A stretch of 64,000 bases of DNA, taken from positions 992,001 to 1,056,000 of the forward strand of contig JBKEEO010000002.1 of the NCBI GenBank assembly GCA_047777415.1, given 5' to 3'. This DNA comes from Caproicibacter sp047777415 (GTDB lineage: Bacteria; Bacillota; Clostridia; Oscillospirales; Acutalibacteraceae). Both the position numbers and the translations under genes were made by a program. Positions 35,892 to 44,845 of the stretch are shown in pieces. Within the stretch, counting starts at the first letter, position 1; every line of letters starts with the position of its first letter. A model generated the notes under the pieces. It was not told the origin of the DNA, ran no database searches, and saw nothing but the letters and a program-made list of their open reading frames with translations.

Positions 35892-36290
35892 TTAGGAACC
35901 CATGCTGCGCTCAAACCCTAAAAAGCGCGTGCCCTGAAAAGTTAATTTTCCCTTATCTTGTTCCACAATCATACCATATTCTGTAGCGGGAACTGCAAAC
36001 TCCATGCGGTCACCACTTGCCACTTCAAATGTGACATAATAACTGGTATGGGATGTTGTGTGGTGCATACTGGTTTCGGTTGTATGGTGATGATACCGTA
36101 CATCTGCACGCTTTGTCACAACCGTTGCTTCTACCGTGAGAACGGGCGAAGCGTTATTTTTTTTCCACTGTTTTGTGCTCCGCACAGCACTGACAATGAT
36201 GCCTGTGAATACAAAGATAAATCCCAGTATCACAATAAAAGGAATTACATGAAACATGATCCCCAATCCATTAAAAAGTGAACACATCAT
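35892..36290 (-). CDS. DUF2500-family membrane protein
   Basis: One transmembrane helix near residues 10-33 (MFHVIPFIVILGFIFVFTGI) and a C-terminal beta domain. The domain has VEATVVTKRADVRYHH, SYYVTFEVASGDRMEF and the end KLTFQGTRFLGFER, typical of DUF2500. The function is unknown. The start is taken at ATG 36290 after AGGAGGGAA; an in-frame start at 36335 lacks a site. Confidence 0.8.
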   Translation of the reverse strand: MMCSLFNGLGIMFHVIPFIVILGFIFVFTGIIVSAVRSTKQWKKNNASPVLTVEATVVTKRADVRYHHHTTETSMHHTTSHTSYYVTFEVASGDRMEFAVPATEYGMIVEQDKGKLTFQGTRFLGFERSMGS

Positions 36291-36586
36291 TCTATTCCCT
36301 CCTATTTCTGTCCTTAGACGTAAAGTCATAATCATTATATCAAATCATCCGGCTATTGAAAATAAGAACCTACAAAAGAGCAATGCATATTGTGCATGTT
36401 GTAAACTTGCAATCTTGTAGCATGAATAACAAAAGAATGGCGACAAATTTCTTCAGACATAAATGATGATGCAAGTACATGATTTTCATTAATCATATGC
36501 TTAATGAATAAAAGAAGTGATTTAGTTGGTATGCCATGCAGATTTGCGGAAAGGATAATAGTACTAACAACAGGGAGGTTCCTTAA

Positions 36587-37018
36587 GTGCTGGCTGTTAT
36601 TTTCAGCATTCTTGCGGGCGCTGCGATGAGTGTTCAGGGAGTGATGAACACGCGTTTAAGTGACCGCATCGGGCTTTATGAGTCGAATGTTATTGTGCAG
36701 GGCGTGGCATTTCTCCTCTCCATTCTGGCCCTGTTATTTCTTGGCAAAGGAAATTTTTCAGAGCTTTCGGGCATCAATAAAATCTATCTGTTGGGCGGAT
36801 TTTTAGGGATTGCAATTACCATTGCCGTAATGCTTGCCATGAAAGGCTTAGGACCGACCATCGCAGTTTCCATTATTCTGATTTCACAGCTTGTTGTTGC
36901 CGCAGTAATTGACTGCTGCGGACTATTCGATACGGAGCGAATCCCTTTTGGATGGCAGAAATTTACTGGGGTTGCACTGATGATTGCCGGAGTTCTACTT
37001 TTTAAATGGAAGATTTAA
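36587..37018 (+). CDS. YdcZ/DUF606 small DMT-type membrane protein
   Basis: A four-helix, half-size member of the drug/metabolite transporter superfamily: LAVIFSILAGAAMSVQGVMN, then SNVIVQGVAFLLSILALLFL, LLGGFLGIAITIAVMLAM, and the last helix ending in LLFKWKI. Length 143. The start is GTG at 36587 with AGGGAGG upstream. Such proteins act as dimers; the substrate is unknown. Confidence 0.8.
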   Translation: MLAVIFSILAGAAMSVQGVMNTRLSDRIGLYESNVIVQGVAFLLSILALLFLGKGNFSELSGINKIYLLGGFLGIAITIAVMLAMKGLGPTIAVSIILISQLVVAAVIDCCGLFDTERIPFGWQKFTGVALMIAGVLLFKWKI

Positions 37019-37083
37019 CATTGTTTTTCCTTATATTCAATGATAAATATATATTTGTATACTTGAAAGGATGAGTTGGTTGT

Positions 37084-37296
37084 ATGTATTCCTATCAAAA
37101 AACGGAACCCGGCCAATGGAGTGTCGGTATGTTTACAAAAGACGGTGAATGGCAAACCGAAAGCGTGTGGTATACATCCGAAGAAGCAGCCGAACGCGCA
37201 CATTGGCTCAACGGAGGAAAACCCCACAAATGGATGACGATGAAGCGACATCCAATGGACAAAGATAATCGGCAATTTAAGAAAATCATAACATGA
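37084..37296 (+). CDS. Small hypothetical protein
   Basis: 70 residues, hydrophilic, rich in Trp (four) and Lys; no signal peptide, membrane segment or cysteines. ATG with an AAAGGATG site upstream and an intrinsic terminator just after the stop support it as a real gene. I do not recognise the family. Similar short Trp-rich proteins in Firmicutes are uncharacterised. Confidence 0.65.
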   Translation: MYSYQKTEPGQWSVGMFTKDGEWQTESVWYTSEEAAERAHWLNGGKPHKWMTMKRHPMDKDNRQFKKIIT

Positions 37297-37298
37297 AA

Positions 37299-37333
37299 GG
37301 CCCGAAAAAGCATTTGTAACACTTTTTCGGGCC
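37299..37333. terminator. Bidirectional terminator
   Basis: A perfect 12-base stem (GGCCCGAAAAAG / CTTTTTCGGGCC). It serves the small gene at 37084 and perhaps the liv operon from the other side. Confidence 0.85.
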
Positions 37334-37412
37334 TTATTGCAGTCGAAACCAAAATGAAAAAGGCCTATTTCTATTCATCTTATGAATACATACCATGGTA
37401 TATCAAGGGACT

Positions 37413-38117
37413 TTAGCCCCCCAGATAAGCCTGTTTTACGGCATTATCATTCAGCAAGTCGGAGGCTTTTCCCTCCAGCACAATACTGCCTGTTTCAATG
37501 ACATAGGCGCGGTTGGCAATGGAAAGCGCCATATGTGCATTCTGCTCAACCAGTAAGATGGTTGTGCCGGACTTGTTGATCTCCTGAATGATGCTGAAAA
37601 TTTCCTGTACGATAAGCGGTGCAAGCCCCATGGAAGGTTCATCCAATAATAGGATTTTCGGTCTTGCCATTAGGGCCCTGCCCATGGCGAGCATTTGCTG
37701 TTCCCCGCCGCTCAGTGTGCCTCCACGCTGTTTCATGCGTTCTTTCAGTCTTGGGAATTTGCTAAAAACTATTTCAAAGTCTTTCTTAATCCCATCAGCA
37801 TCTTTTCTGCAGTAAGCCCCAAGCTGCAGGTTTTCCATTACCGTAAGATTCGAAAAAATTCGGCGGCCCTCCGGCACATGGGAAATTCCCATATATGGTA
37901 TTTTGTGTGAGGGGTATCCGTTCAGAGGTTTTCCTTGAAAAGCAATCGTCCCGCTCCGAATTGGTGCAAGGCCGGAAATGGCACGAAGCGTGGAGGTCTT
38001 ACCGGCTCCGTTTGCGCCGATTAATGTTACGATTTCACCTTCGTTTACTTCAATATTGATATTCCTAAGCGCATGAATTGCATCGTAATATACGTTTAAA
38101 TTTTGAATCTTAAGCAT
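37413..38117 (-). CDS. livF: Branched-chain amino acid ABC transporter, second ATPase
   Basis: ATP-binding subunit of the LivKHMGF uptake system. Walker A GANGAGKTS, ABC signature LSGGEQQMLAMGRALM, Walker B KILLLDEPSMGLAP, and the H-loop region LLVEQNAHMALSI. The start is ATG at 38117 (MLKIQNLNVYYDAIHAL), overlapping livG by eight bases; the longer frame from 38174 is inside livG. Length 234. Confidence 0.93.
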   Translation of the reverse strand: MLKIQNLNVYYDAIHALRNINIEVNEGEIVTLIGANGAGKTSTLRAISGLAPIRSGTIAFQGKPLNGYPSHKIPYMGISHVPEGRRIFSNLTVMENLQLGAYCRKDADGIKKDFEIVFSKFPRLKERMKQRGGTLSGGEQQMLAMGRALMARPKILLLDEPSMGLAPLIVQEIFSIIQEINKSGTTILLVEQNAHMALSIANRAYVIETGSIVLEGKASDLLNDNAVKQAYLGG

Positions 38118-38883
38118 CGGCAGCCTCCTCTCCCAAATAAGCTTCAATAACCCTTTTGTTGCTCTTAATTTCATCCGGCGTACCCTGCGCTATCATCTTT
38201 CCATAGTCCAGTACAACAATATTTTCGCAAACACCCATGACCAGTTTCATATCGTGTTCAATGAGAAGAATAGCAATGTGGAACTCTTTGCGAATCCATT
38301 GAATCAGTTCCATCAATTCCTGTGTTTCCTGTGGATTCATTCCAGCGGCTGGTTCGTCCAGAAGGAGAAGTTTTGGCTGCGCCGCCAGCGCACGGGCAAT
38401 TTCTAACCGCCGTTGCTGCCCATAGGGAAGATTGGAGGCTTTCTCATCTTTCAGTTCGTGCAAACCGAAAATCTTCAAAAGATCTTCAGACTTTTTCTGA
38501 ATGATTTCTTCCTGCTTAAAATAGGATGGAAGACGAAGAATTGAGGACGCCAGGGAATAACTTGTCTGGTATGCAAAGGAAATCTTTACATTATCCACCA
38601 CGCTTAGGTTCTTCATCAACCGAATGTTCTGAAATGTTCTGGAAATCTTTTTCTTCGCAATCTGATGGGGTGAATTCCCATGAATCGGTTCGCCGTTAAA
38701 ACTGATTTCTCCACTGGTCGGAGCGTAAACCCCGGTCAGCATATTAAATATAGTGGTCTTTCCCGCACCGTTTGGACCGATTAATCCAAACAAATCATTT
38801 TCTTCCATGGAAAGAGAAAAATCCGAAACGGCCGTAAGTCCTCCGAATTGAATGGTAATATGATTGATTTCAAGCAGCGACAT
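38110..38883 (-). CDS. livG: Branched-chain amino acid ABC transporter, first ATPase
   Basis: Walker A GPNGAGKTTIFN, signature region LPYGQQRRLEIARALA (LPYGQQ, typical of LivG), Walker B KLLLLDEPAAGMNPQET, and the C-terminal LivG motif GTPDEIKSNKRVIEAYLG. Length 257. It overlaps livM by 14 bases. Confidence 0.94.
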   Translation of the reverse strand: MSLLEINHITIQFGGLTAVSDFSLSMEENDLFGLIGPNGAGKTTIFNMLTGVYAPTSGEISFNGEPIHGNSPHQIAKKKISRTFQNIRLMKNLSVVDNVKISFAYQTSYSLASSILRLPSYFKQEEIIQKKSEDLLKIFGLHELKDEKASNLPYGQQRRLEIARALAAQPKLLLLDEPAAGMNPQETQELMELIQWIRKEFHIAILLIEHDMKLVMGVCENIVVLDYGKMIAQGTPDEIKSNKRVIEAYLGEEAADA

Positions 38884-39838
38884 GATCTTTGCTCCCTTCC
38901 GATAGCTTGTTTGCGGTGAATTTCCCGCGCAGCAAGCTGGTAATACGGATGTTTTTCACCCTGAGAATCATGATTACGATTAAAAGCAAAGGATAAATCA
39001 CCATTCTCAGGTCGCCCAGGAAACGGAGTACTTCCGGCAGTAGCGTGAGAATACTGGTTGACAGGATGCAGCCGACAAAGCTTCCTGTGCCGCCCAGCAC
39101 CACATATATGACAAAGTCAATTGACTTCATGAAATTAAAGCTATTCGGGTCGATAAACATCATTAAAAACGCGTAAAGGCCGCCTGCAAATCCGGCAAAA
39201 AACGCACCCGTGGTAAAGGCCATAATTTTATATTTCGTCGTATTGATTCCCATGGCTTCCGCCGCAATTTCATCTTCTCTTACAGCAAGCATTGCGCGTC
39301 CTTGGTTTGCATGAACAATATTATATAAGATGGCAATTGCTGCAATCATAGAAAAGAAGACCCATGGAAACGTTGTCTTTGGCGGAATCCCTGCCAGGCC
39401 CTGTGCTCCGCCAAAAGCCTGAATATTTTGGATGGCAACCACTACAATTTGACAAAAACCGAGTGTGGTAATCGCGAGATAGTCGCCTTTCAGTCTCAAA
39501 GTAGGCAAGCCGATTAAGAATCCGAAAACAGCTGCCACAATTCCTCCAAAAATTAAAGCAAACAAAAACGGCATACCGGTTTGCATTTGAATATAGGCAG
39601 CCGAATATGCTCCAATCGCCATAAAAGCGGAATGCCCAAGTGTCAGCTGGCCGGTATAATTGATAATCAAATTGGTACTTAGCGCCTCAATTACATTGAT
39701 GCAAATCAGCATGAGAATTTGTTTATAATACGCATCAATTAGGTTAATCTGAATCAAATAACTGAGTGCGCCAAACAAAATCAGGGAGCCAAGTAAAAAG
39801 ACGGCGCCTTTCTTTAAATAGGATTTCAAACCGTCCAC
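38870..39838 (-). CDS. livM: Branched-chain amino acid ABC transporter, permease
   Basis: Eight to ten membrane helices. The LivM signature GQLTLGHSAFMAIGAYSAA is at about residues 63-81. The permease loop contains AVREDEIAAEAMGINTTKYK, the contact site for the ATPase. Length 322. It abuts livH (one base apart). Confidence 0.93.
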   Translation of the reverse strand: MDGLKSYLKKGAVFLLGSLILFGALSYLIQINLIDAYYKQILMLICINVIEALSTNLIINYTGQLTLGHSAFMAIGAYSAAYIQMQTGMPFLFALIFGGIVAAVFGFLIGLPTLRLKGDYLAITTLGFCQIVVVAIQNIQAFGGAQGLAGIPPKTTFPWVFFSMIAAIAILYNIVHANQGRAMLAVREDEIAAEAMGINTTKYKIMAFTTGAFFAGFAGGLYAFLMMFIDPNSFNFMKSIDFVIYVVLGGTGSFVGCILSTSILTLLPEVLRFLGDLRMVIYPLLLIVIMILRVKNIRITSLLRGKFTANKLSEGSKDHVAA

Positions 39839-40723
39839 CTACACTTTCTCTTTTACCGTCTTGCCCAATAGGCCGGACGGCTTAATAATCAAAATCGCAA
39901 TTAATATGACGAATGCAACGGCACCGGATATTTTGGAATTAATGGCCGCCATAAAGGTTTCCACTACGCCTAAAATTATGCCACCCATGAAAGCGCCGGG
40001 AATCAATCCGATTCCGCCGAGAACCGCAGCTACAAATGACTTGATGCCGGGCATCATTCCCATATAGGGGTCAAGACTGGAATACAAAATGGCAACCAGC
40101 ATGCCTGCTGCACCTGCCAAAGCCGAACCGATTGCAAAAGTCATGGATATGGTGGTGTTGACATTGATGCCCATCAGTGCGGCAGCATCTTTATCCAATG
40201 AAGTAGCACGCATCGCTTTTCCCATTTTTGTGTAATTCACAAAAAGATTCAACAGAATCAGCAGCAACAGAGAAACGCCAAGAATAATCAGATGCAGCGT
40301 ATCCGTGCGAATTGGTCCGAACATAATGCTTTGCTGATTTAAAATATAACCCGGATATGTTCGCGGGTTTGCACCGAACAAAACATTGAATCCGTTCTCC
40401 AACAACAGAGATACACCGATGGCCGTAATCAGCAAATTGATATTGGTGCTTTTGCGAAGCGGTTTATAAGCGATTTTTTCAATGATAACACCAAGCAAAG
40501 CCGAGCCCAGCATGGCAATCAGCAGAGTTGGAATAAACGGCAGGCGGGTATAGGTTGCTACAAAATAGCCAATGTAGGCCCCCACCATATAGATATCACA
40601 GTGTGCGAAGTTGATCAAACCAATGATACCATAGACCATCGTGTAGCCCAGTGCGATGAGTGCATAAACGCTGCCCAAGGAGATACCGTTGATCAACTGT
40701 TGCAGAAATTCAATCATAGACAC
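39839..40723 (-). CDS. livH: Branched-chain amino acid ABC transporter, permease
   Basis: The LivH start GISLGSVYALIALGYTMVYG (residues 14-33) is plain, followed by INFAHCDIYMVGAY. The ATPase contact loop reads MRATSLDKDAAALMGINV. Length 294. Separated from livK by about 114 bases that hold a strong hairpin. Confidence 0.94.
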   Translation of the reverse strand: MSMIEFLQQLINGISLGSVYALIALGYTMVYGIIGLINFAHCDIYMVGAYIGYFVATYTRLPFIPTLLIAMLGSALLGVIIEKIAYKPLRKSTNINLLITAIGVSLLLENGFNVLFGANPRTYPGYILNQQSIMFGPIRTDTLHLIILGVSLLLLILLNLFVNYTKMGKAMRATSLDKDAAALMGINVNTTISMTFAIGSALAGAAGMLVAILYSSLDPYMGMMPGIKSFVAAVLGGIGLIPGAFMGGIILGVVETFMAAINSKISGAVAFVILIAILIIKPSGLLGKTVKEKV

Positions 40724-40767
40724 TTTGTTTCCCCCTTTGTAAAGAGTGATGCGTTTTTAAGAACCAG

Positions 40768-40803
40768 GAGCATACTCCCCCTTTTTAAAAGGGAAGTATG
40801 CTC
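40768..40803 (-). terminator. Intercistronic hairpin between livK and livH
   Basis: Arms GAGCATACTTCCC and GGG(G)AGTATGCTC on the minus strand. Such a hairpin after a binding-protein gene usually lowers readthrough or protects the upstream mRNA, giving an excess of the binding protein. The role here is inference. Confidence 0.6.
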
Positions 40804-40837
40804 TGACTGACCAGCAACAGTCAATCTGCAGCAGGGT

Positions 40838-42043
40838 CTATGGTTCCACTTTTGTGTAAAAGGTTTCTTTGCCGTCTTCAGTTTTGATGATGACAGCTGC
40901 CTTTACCGCATCGCGGTTTTCATCAAATTGGATATGACCGGATACAACAGTACCGTCATATTCTTTTAGTGCCTCTTGAATCGCTGTAGCGTCGGTAGAA
41001 CCGGCTTTTTCAATGGACTGGATGAGGACTTTGCCGGCATCGTAGTTCAAAGCAGCCATAGCATCCGGAACCTCATCATCGTATTTTGCTTTGAATGCTT
41101 TGATAAACTCAACCACTTCTTCGGAAGTATCATCCGGAGAATAGTGATTAGAGAAGTATGCGCCATTGACTGCATCGCCGCCGATGCTGAACAGGTCCGC
41201 GGAATCCCATCCGTCACCGCCGAGGAATGTCGCTTCAATGCCGGCGCTGCGAGCCTGCTTTGCAATTACAGCAACTGTAGAATAGTAATCCGGCAAGAAG
41301 AGTACATCCGGATTTGTAGCTGCAATTTTAGTCAATTGTGCGTTAAAATCTTTATCACCGGTGAGATATGTTTCGGAAGCGACAATCTCGCCACCGGCTT
41401 CTTCAAAGCTTTTCTCGAAGTTTTCCGCAAGACCTTTTGAATAATCATTTCCGTTGTCGTACAGCATGGCGGCTGTTTTCGCCTTTAGATCTGTACTGGC
41501 AAGCTTTGCAACTACTTGACCCTGGAATGGATCGATAAAGCAAGTGCGGAAAATAAAATCTCCGGTTTGTGTAATTTTTTCATTTGTTCCCGTTCCGGTT
41601 ACCATGGGAACACCATATTGCTGAGCAATGGGCGCAAGAGATAGTGCACAGTTACTTGTCAAGGGTCCAACTATACCGACCACTTTCTCGCTGTTTATTA
41701 GTTTCTGCCCCACTGTAGCGGCGGTTGCAGGTTTTCCTTCGTCATCAGCAAATACAAATTCAACATTTTGTCCGTTGATACCACCGGAACTGTTTACCTC
41801 TTCTTCCAAAAGCTGCAGCGCTTTCTGTGCAGACTGACCAAACGCCGCAATAGAACCAGTCAGCGGAAGAACCGCACCGATTTTAATTTCTCCAGAGGCC
41901 TCTGAAACTGCCGACGATGCTGCAGCGGACGATTCTGAAGTGGATGATTCCGATGCTGCGGAACTGGCAGTGCTGTTTTGGCATCCGGTAAAGGATACTG
42001 CCAACGCGGCACTTAATGCAAGTGCAACTAATCTTTTGTGCAT
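40838..42043 (-). CDS. livK: Branched-chain amino acid-binding lipoprotein
   Basis: Solute-binding component, lipid-anchored outside the membrane. The lipobox is AVSFTGCQ (Cys near 21), followed by a Ser/Ala/Glu linker of about 40 residues. The periplasmic-binding fold starts at IKIGAVLPLTGSIAAFGQ, with later GPLTSNCALSLAPIAQQY and the tail VVSGHIQFDENRDAVKAAVI. ATG at 42043 has AGGAGG at the right distance. The upstream ATG at 42079 has none. Confidence 0.94.
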   Translation of the reverse strand: MHKRLVALALSAALAVSFTGCQNSTASSAASESSTSESSAAASSAVSEASGEIKIGAVLPLTGSIAAFGQSAQKALQLLEEEVNSSGGINGQNVEFVFADDEGKPATAATVGQKLINSEKVVGIVGPLTSNCALSLAPIAQQYGVPMVTGTGTNEKITQTGDFIFRTCFIDPFQGQVVAKLASTDLKAKTAAMLYDNGNDYSKGLAENFEKSFEEAGGEIVASETYLTGDKDFNAQLTKIAATNPDVLFLPDYYSTVAVIAKQARSAGIEATFLGGDGWDSADLFSIGGDAVNGAYFSNHYSPDDTSEEVVEFIKAFKAKYDDEVPDAMAALNYDAGKVLIQSIEKAGSTDATAIQEALKEYDGTVVSGHIQFDENRDAVKAAVIIKTEDGKETFYTKVEP

Positions 42044-42074
42044 AACATAACCTCCTAAATGTGATTTATAATAA

Positions 42075-42125
42075 AACAAAGGCGTTAACGCCAGCAGCTA
42101 AGCTGCCGGTATTAACGCCTTTGTT
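42075..42125 (-). promoter_or_regulatory. Strong leader hairpin of the liv operon
   Basis: A perfect 14-base stem (AACAAAGGCGTTAA / TTAACGCCTTTGTT) encloses a smaller stem CGGCAG/CTGCTGG. A T-rich stretch follows on the minus strand, and the livK ribosome site lies just after. It lies between the promoter and livK, so it may act as an attenuator. Confidence 0.6.
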
Positions 42126-42182
42126 ATTATGAAATATTAATTATTTAATATTAATTGCAAGCATATCGCTTTGTTGTACCTT

Positions 42183-42211
42183 ATAATACACATCTTTTTT
42201 CGGTTTGTCAA
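42183..42211 (-). promoter_or_regulatory. Promoter of livK
   Basis: Minus strand TTGACA (42211-42206), 17 bases, TATTAT (42188-42183). About 140 bases of leader before the start codon. Confidence 0.75.
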
Positions 42212-42327
42212 TGCTATATGATAAATTTTTAAAGCCTATCTTTTATGCACTATAAAAGCATTATTTAGTTAAGTCTATTTAAACGAGAATCCAAAAATGC
42301 AAGATTAAAAAATTAAATTTCAAAAGT

Positions 42328-42359
42328 GTCTCCTCAATATTTTTCAATACTGAGGAGAC
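42328..42359. terminator. Terminator after the gerQ-like gene
   Basis: Arms GTCTCCTCAATATT and AATACTGAGGAGAC, about 110 bases past the stop at 42468, followed by T residues on the minus strand. Confidence 0.6.
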
Positions 42360-42467
42360 TGGTATCAATCATATTCTTGGTTTCGTACATTAAAAACGTA
42401 AGAGAACATTCTACAAAAAAAATGTGAACGAAGCTTACTTTTTGAGATATCGCTATATAAGAATTCC

Positions 42468-42992
42468 CTAGTAAAAAATTGTTACAAATTTAATGTTGAA
42501 AAAATCACATGTTAAAATATCATCGGAATCCGCTTGGCGCAACAGGATATAGTTAGCACCCACTCCTATCAGCGTACCGGATTTGTCGGTAAACGTGTTG
42601 GTTCCAATCAAAAATTCAATTCTGACTTTTCGGCCAATCTGGGTTCTTAAAAATCCGTTCAGAAATTCTAGGCTATCTGCAGTCATCGGCGCCGGTTGTG
42701 TCGTATCCGTAATAGGCATCATTTGTTGGGCAGAAGAAACTGCCTGACTTGTAGTGCCTAATGCAGCTTGCTGTATGCCGGGCTGCTGAATTGCCGATGG
42801 GATAGCGCTAGACTGAGGAGCGGCCGCCATGTCACTGCTCTGCGCAGCACTCCCCGATGCAGAGGCCTCCACGGGTGTTTGACTCGGCACTTGTATGGTC
42901 ATGGCAGTATTCTGCATACCGGACTTCGCAGAAGATGTGCATGGTCCTGCAGGAGGATAGACCGCGCTGTAACCCGGTAATTGTTGGTTCAT
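42468..42992 (-). CDS. GerQ-like spore coat protein
   Basis: A long Gln/Ala/Ser/Pro-rich N-terminal region (about 100 residues, low complexity) precedes a small domain, about 105-174: EFLNGFLRTQIGRKVRIEFL, then DKSGTLIGVGANYILLRQ and a final FFNIKFVTIFY. The domain resembles GerQ/YwdL, the coat protein that localises the CwlJ lytic enzyme in Bacillus. The neighbour is a CwlJ-type hydrolase, the same pairing as in Bacillus, which supports the call. Likely made in the mother cell under late sporulation control; no promoter was resolved. Confidence 0.65.
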   Translation of the reverse strand: MNQQLPGYSAVYPPAGPCTSSAKSGMQNTAMTIQVPSQTPVEASASGSAAQSSDMAAAPQSSAIPSAIQQPGIQQAALGTTSQAVSSAQQMMPITDTTQPAPMTADSLEFLNGFLRTQIGRKVRIEFLIGTNTFTDKSGTLIGVGANYILLRQADSDDILTCDFFNIKFVTIFY

Positions 42993-43006
42993 GAATTCTC
43001 ACCTCT

Positions 43007-43453
43007 TTAAGTCTTCGCATATTTTTGAGTCGGTGCATAAAAGCAGTGTTGATTGATTCTCGTATAAATGATACCGACTCCACCAGCTGGAAAATAGCTT
43101 GCGCACTTTGGATTGTACGGGTTGTAATAAAAAAGGCAGTTGCCAACGCCGTTGAATGTGTTGTTAGCAAGCGCCCATTCCGCTATTTCATAGTGAATCT
43201 CTTGCGGATCCATATTGTAAACATTCTGTGCATTATAGGCGCCGCCAACGCTTGTTTTCATACAGGTGAACTGTCCGGGCTGTTCTATAATGGCCCGAAT
43301 ATTTCCTCCGTTGCTGACCCGGAAGAATTCCCCATAAGGTACATTCCTGCGGTTAACAATGACGGAGGCAACGGCGTACATACCGTTATCCCCTTCGCCG
43401 TCCGCTTCGCATTGAATCAGTCTTGCAAGTAATTCCTTATCATTGTATGGCAT
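43007..43453 (-). CDS. cwlJ: SleB/CwlJ-type spore cortex-lytic hydrolase
   Basis: Hydrolase_2 (SleB/CwlJ) fold without signal peptide, as in CwlJ. Features: LLARLIQCEADGEGDNGMYA with the catalytic Glu, then VASVIVNRRN and the final GVGNCLFYYNPYNPKC followed by a His region. CwlJ degrades spore cortex peptidoglycan during germination. The start may be ATG at 43453 or GTG at 43465. The IS copy 3 is inserted about 100 bases upstream and may separate it from its promoter. Confidence 0.85.
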   Translation of the reverse strand: MPYNDKELLARLIQCEADGEGDNGMYAVASVIVNRRNVPYGEFFRVSNGGNIRAIIEQPGQFTCMKTSVGGAYNAQNVYNMDPQEIHYEIAEWALANNTFNGVGNCLFYYNPYNPKCASYFPAGGVGIIYTRINQHCFYAPTQKYAKT

Positions 43454-43562
43454 AGAAATCCCCACTTCTTTTTAATCTGAATAATATATAATATGTAAAA
43501 AGATTTTTGCGGACACATTTCGTAAATTTAAGTGGCCCAAATACGTAAAGAAAAACGCTCTT

Positions 43563-44625
43563 TGTAGGTTTGTCAAACATATTGGACAGTATGGGATTGT
43601 AAAAATTCAGAAGGAGATAACCAGTGAAGAGGACGCATCGGCATATTGTTAGAGCGGCGTAAGTAGATGGAAAGTTGGTTTTCAAAGTCAGCTAAGGAAT
43701 AAAAATGGTGTTTGTTGTAAAAGCGTTTTTGGTCTTCGCGATGGCTGCGTTCCACTTTACCATTGTGCCTGGGCGTATAAGGCCGAATCAGTTTGTGCCG
43801 GATATGCAGTTGAGCGGCAGTGGCCTCGAAGAGCGTCAGCAGATGTTTCTTTGATGGGGAAAAACGGTTGGTAAATTCAAAACCGTTGTCAGTTTGAATG
43901 CATTCCACATGAACACCGCGCCGAGCAAACCATTTGACAGCTCGTTTAAGAAAGTCGGCAGAAGAGTAGGTACTCTGTTCAGGGTATGCTGCCAAAAAAC
44001 GCAGCCTAGAAAATTCATCGATGGCTGTGTACTGAAAAAGCCGAAGCTCAGGGTCGGCAATACAGCGCTTTGGGACTACCTTTACATCGATTTGAATGCG
44101 CTCTCCGGGATGCGTCATTTGCTCATATGGCTTTGGCTGATATTTTTTCTTCGGTTTTGCTTCTGGAAAAATCCCCATTCGGCGCATTACACGGAACAGA
44201 CTTTCCGGACATCGCTTGTATCCGCGCTTTTTTAACCGGGACCATAGTTCAATCATACCGAGGTCGGGATTTCTGCGCCGCATATCGCGAATCAGTTTTA
44301 ACTCGGCAGGTGTATGCTGGTTTGGATGACTGTGTGGCCTTCTAGACCGGCAAGCCAACGATTCTAATGTACCGTCATACCGGGCCATCCAAAAGTAAAT
44401 AAAGGAACGGCTTTTGTTGTACTTTCTGCTTGCACGACTGACACCGTACTTTTGAGCGTAGATCATTATGGATTGCCTAAACTTCATGTCTTGTGTTACA
44501 CTATTCATGCAGGAATGGACACTTCCTCTCGGTATGATTTGGTTTGGGTAGCTTTATTGTAACCGATGTGTCCATTTCTGTATTTTATTTTTTCTCAACT
44601 GTCCAATATGTATTGTAGTCCTACA
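43563..44625. mobile_element. IS481-like element, copy 3 (1063 bp)
   Basis: Same ends as copies 1 and 2. A perfect 26-base target repeat flanks it (43537-43562 and 44626-44651). It inserted between cwlJ and tRNA-Pro. Confidence 0.93.
43573..44508 (-). CDS. IS481-like DDE transposase, copy 3
   Basis: 311 residues, nearly identical to the others, with Asp for Glu at residue 82 (PDLGMI). The DDE triad and the helix-turn-helix segments are intact. Confidence 0.92.
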   Translation of the reverse strand: MNSVTQDMKFRQSIMIYAQKYGVSRASRKYNKSRSFIYFWMARYDGTLESLACRSRRPHSHPNQHTPAELKLIRDMRRRNPDLGMIELWSRLKKRGYKRCPESLFRVMRRMGIFPEAKPKKKYQPKPYEQMTHPGERIQIDVKVVPKRCIADPELRLFQYTAIDEFSRLRFLAAYPEQSTYSSADFLKRAVKWFARRGVHVECIQTDNGFEFTNRFSPSKKHLLTLFEATAAQLHIRHKLIRPYTPRHNGKVERSHREDQKRFYNKHHFYSLADFENQLSIYLRRSNNMPMRPLHWLSPSEFLQSHTVQYV

Positions 44626-44698
44626 CCAAATACGTAAAGAAAAACGCTCTTTCTATTGCAATTTGGGGATTGATGTGGTAAAATATACACTGTTGTTT

Positions 44699-44774
44699 CC
44701 GGGTGTGGCGCAGTTGGTAGCGCGCTAGACTGGGGGTCTAGAGGTCGCAAGTTCAAGTCTTGTCACTCGGACCA
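44699..44774 (+). tRNA. tRNA-Pro (anticodon GGG), target of the integrated element
   Basis: Acceptor CCGGGTG/CACTCGG, D arm GCGC...GCGC, anticodon stem CTAGA/TCTAG with loop CTGGGGG (anticodon GGG), T loop TTCAAGT, encoded CCA. The 3' half from the anticodon onward is repeated at 60811, so the insertion kept the gene whole. Confidence 0.95.
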
Positions 44775-44776
44775 AA
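44729..44776 (+). other. attL (48-base direct repeat overlapping tRNA-Pro)
   Basis: Identical to 60810-60857. It covers the anticodon loop to the CCA of tRNA-Pro plus two bases. This is the usual core of tyrosine-recombinase integration into a tRNA 3' half. Confidence 0.9.
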
Positions 44777-44845
44777 TTGAAAAATCCTTGATTGATAGCC
44801 GTTTTTGCGGTTATTGAATCAAGGATTTTTTTGTGCTTTTTTCAA

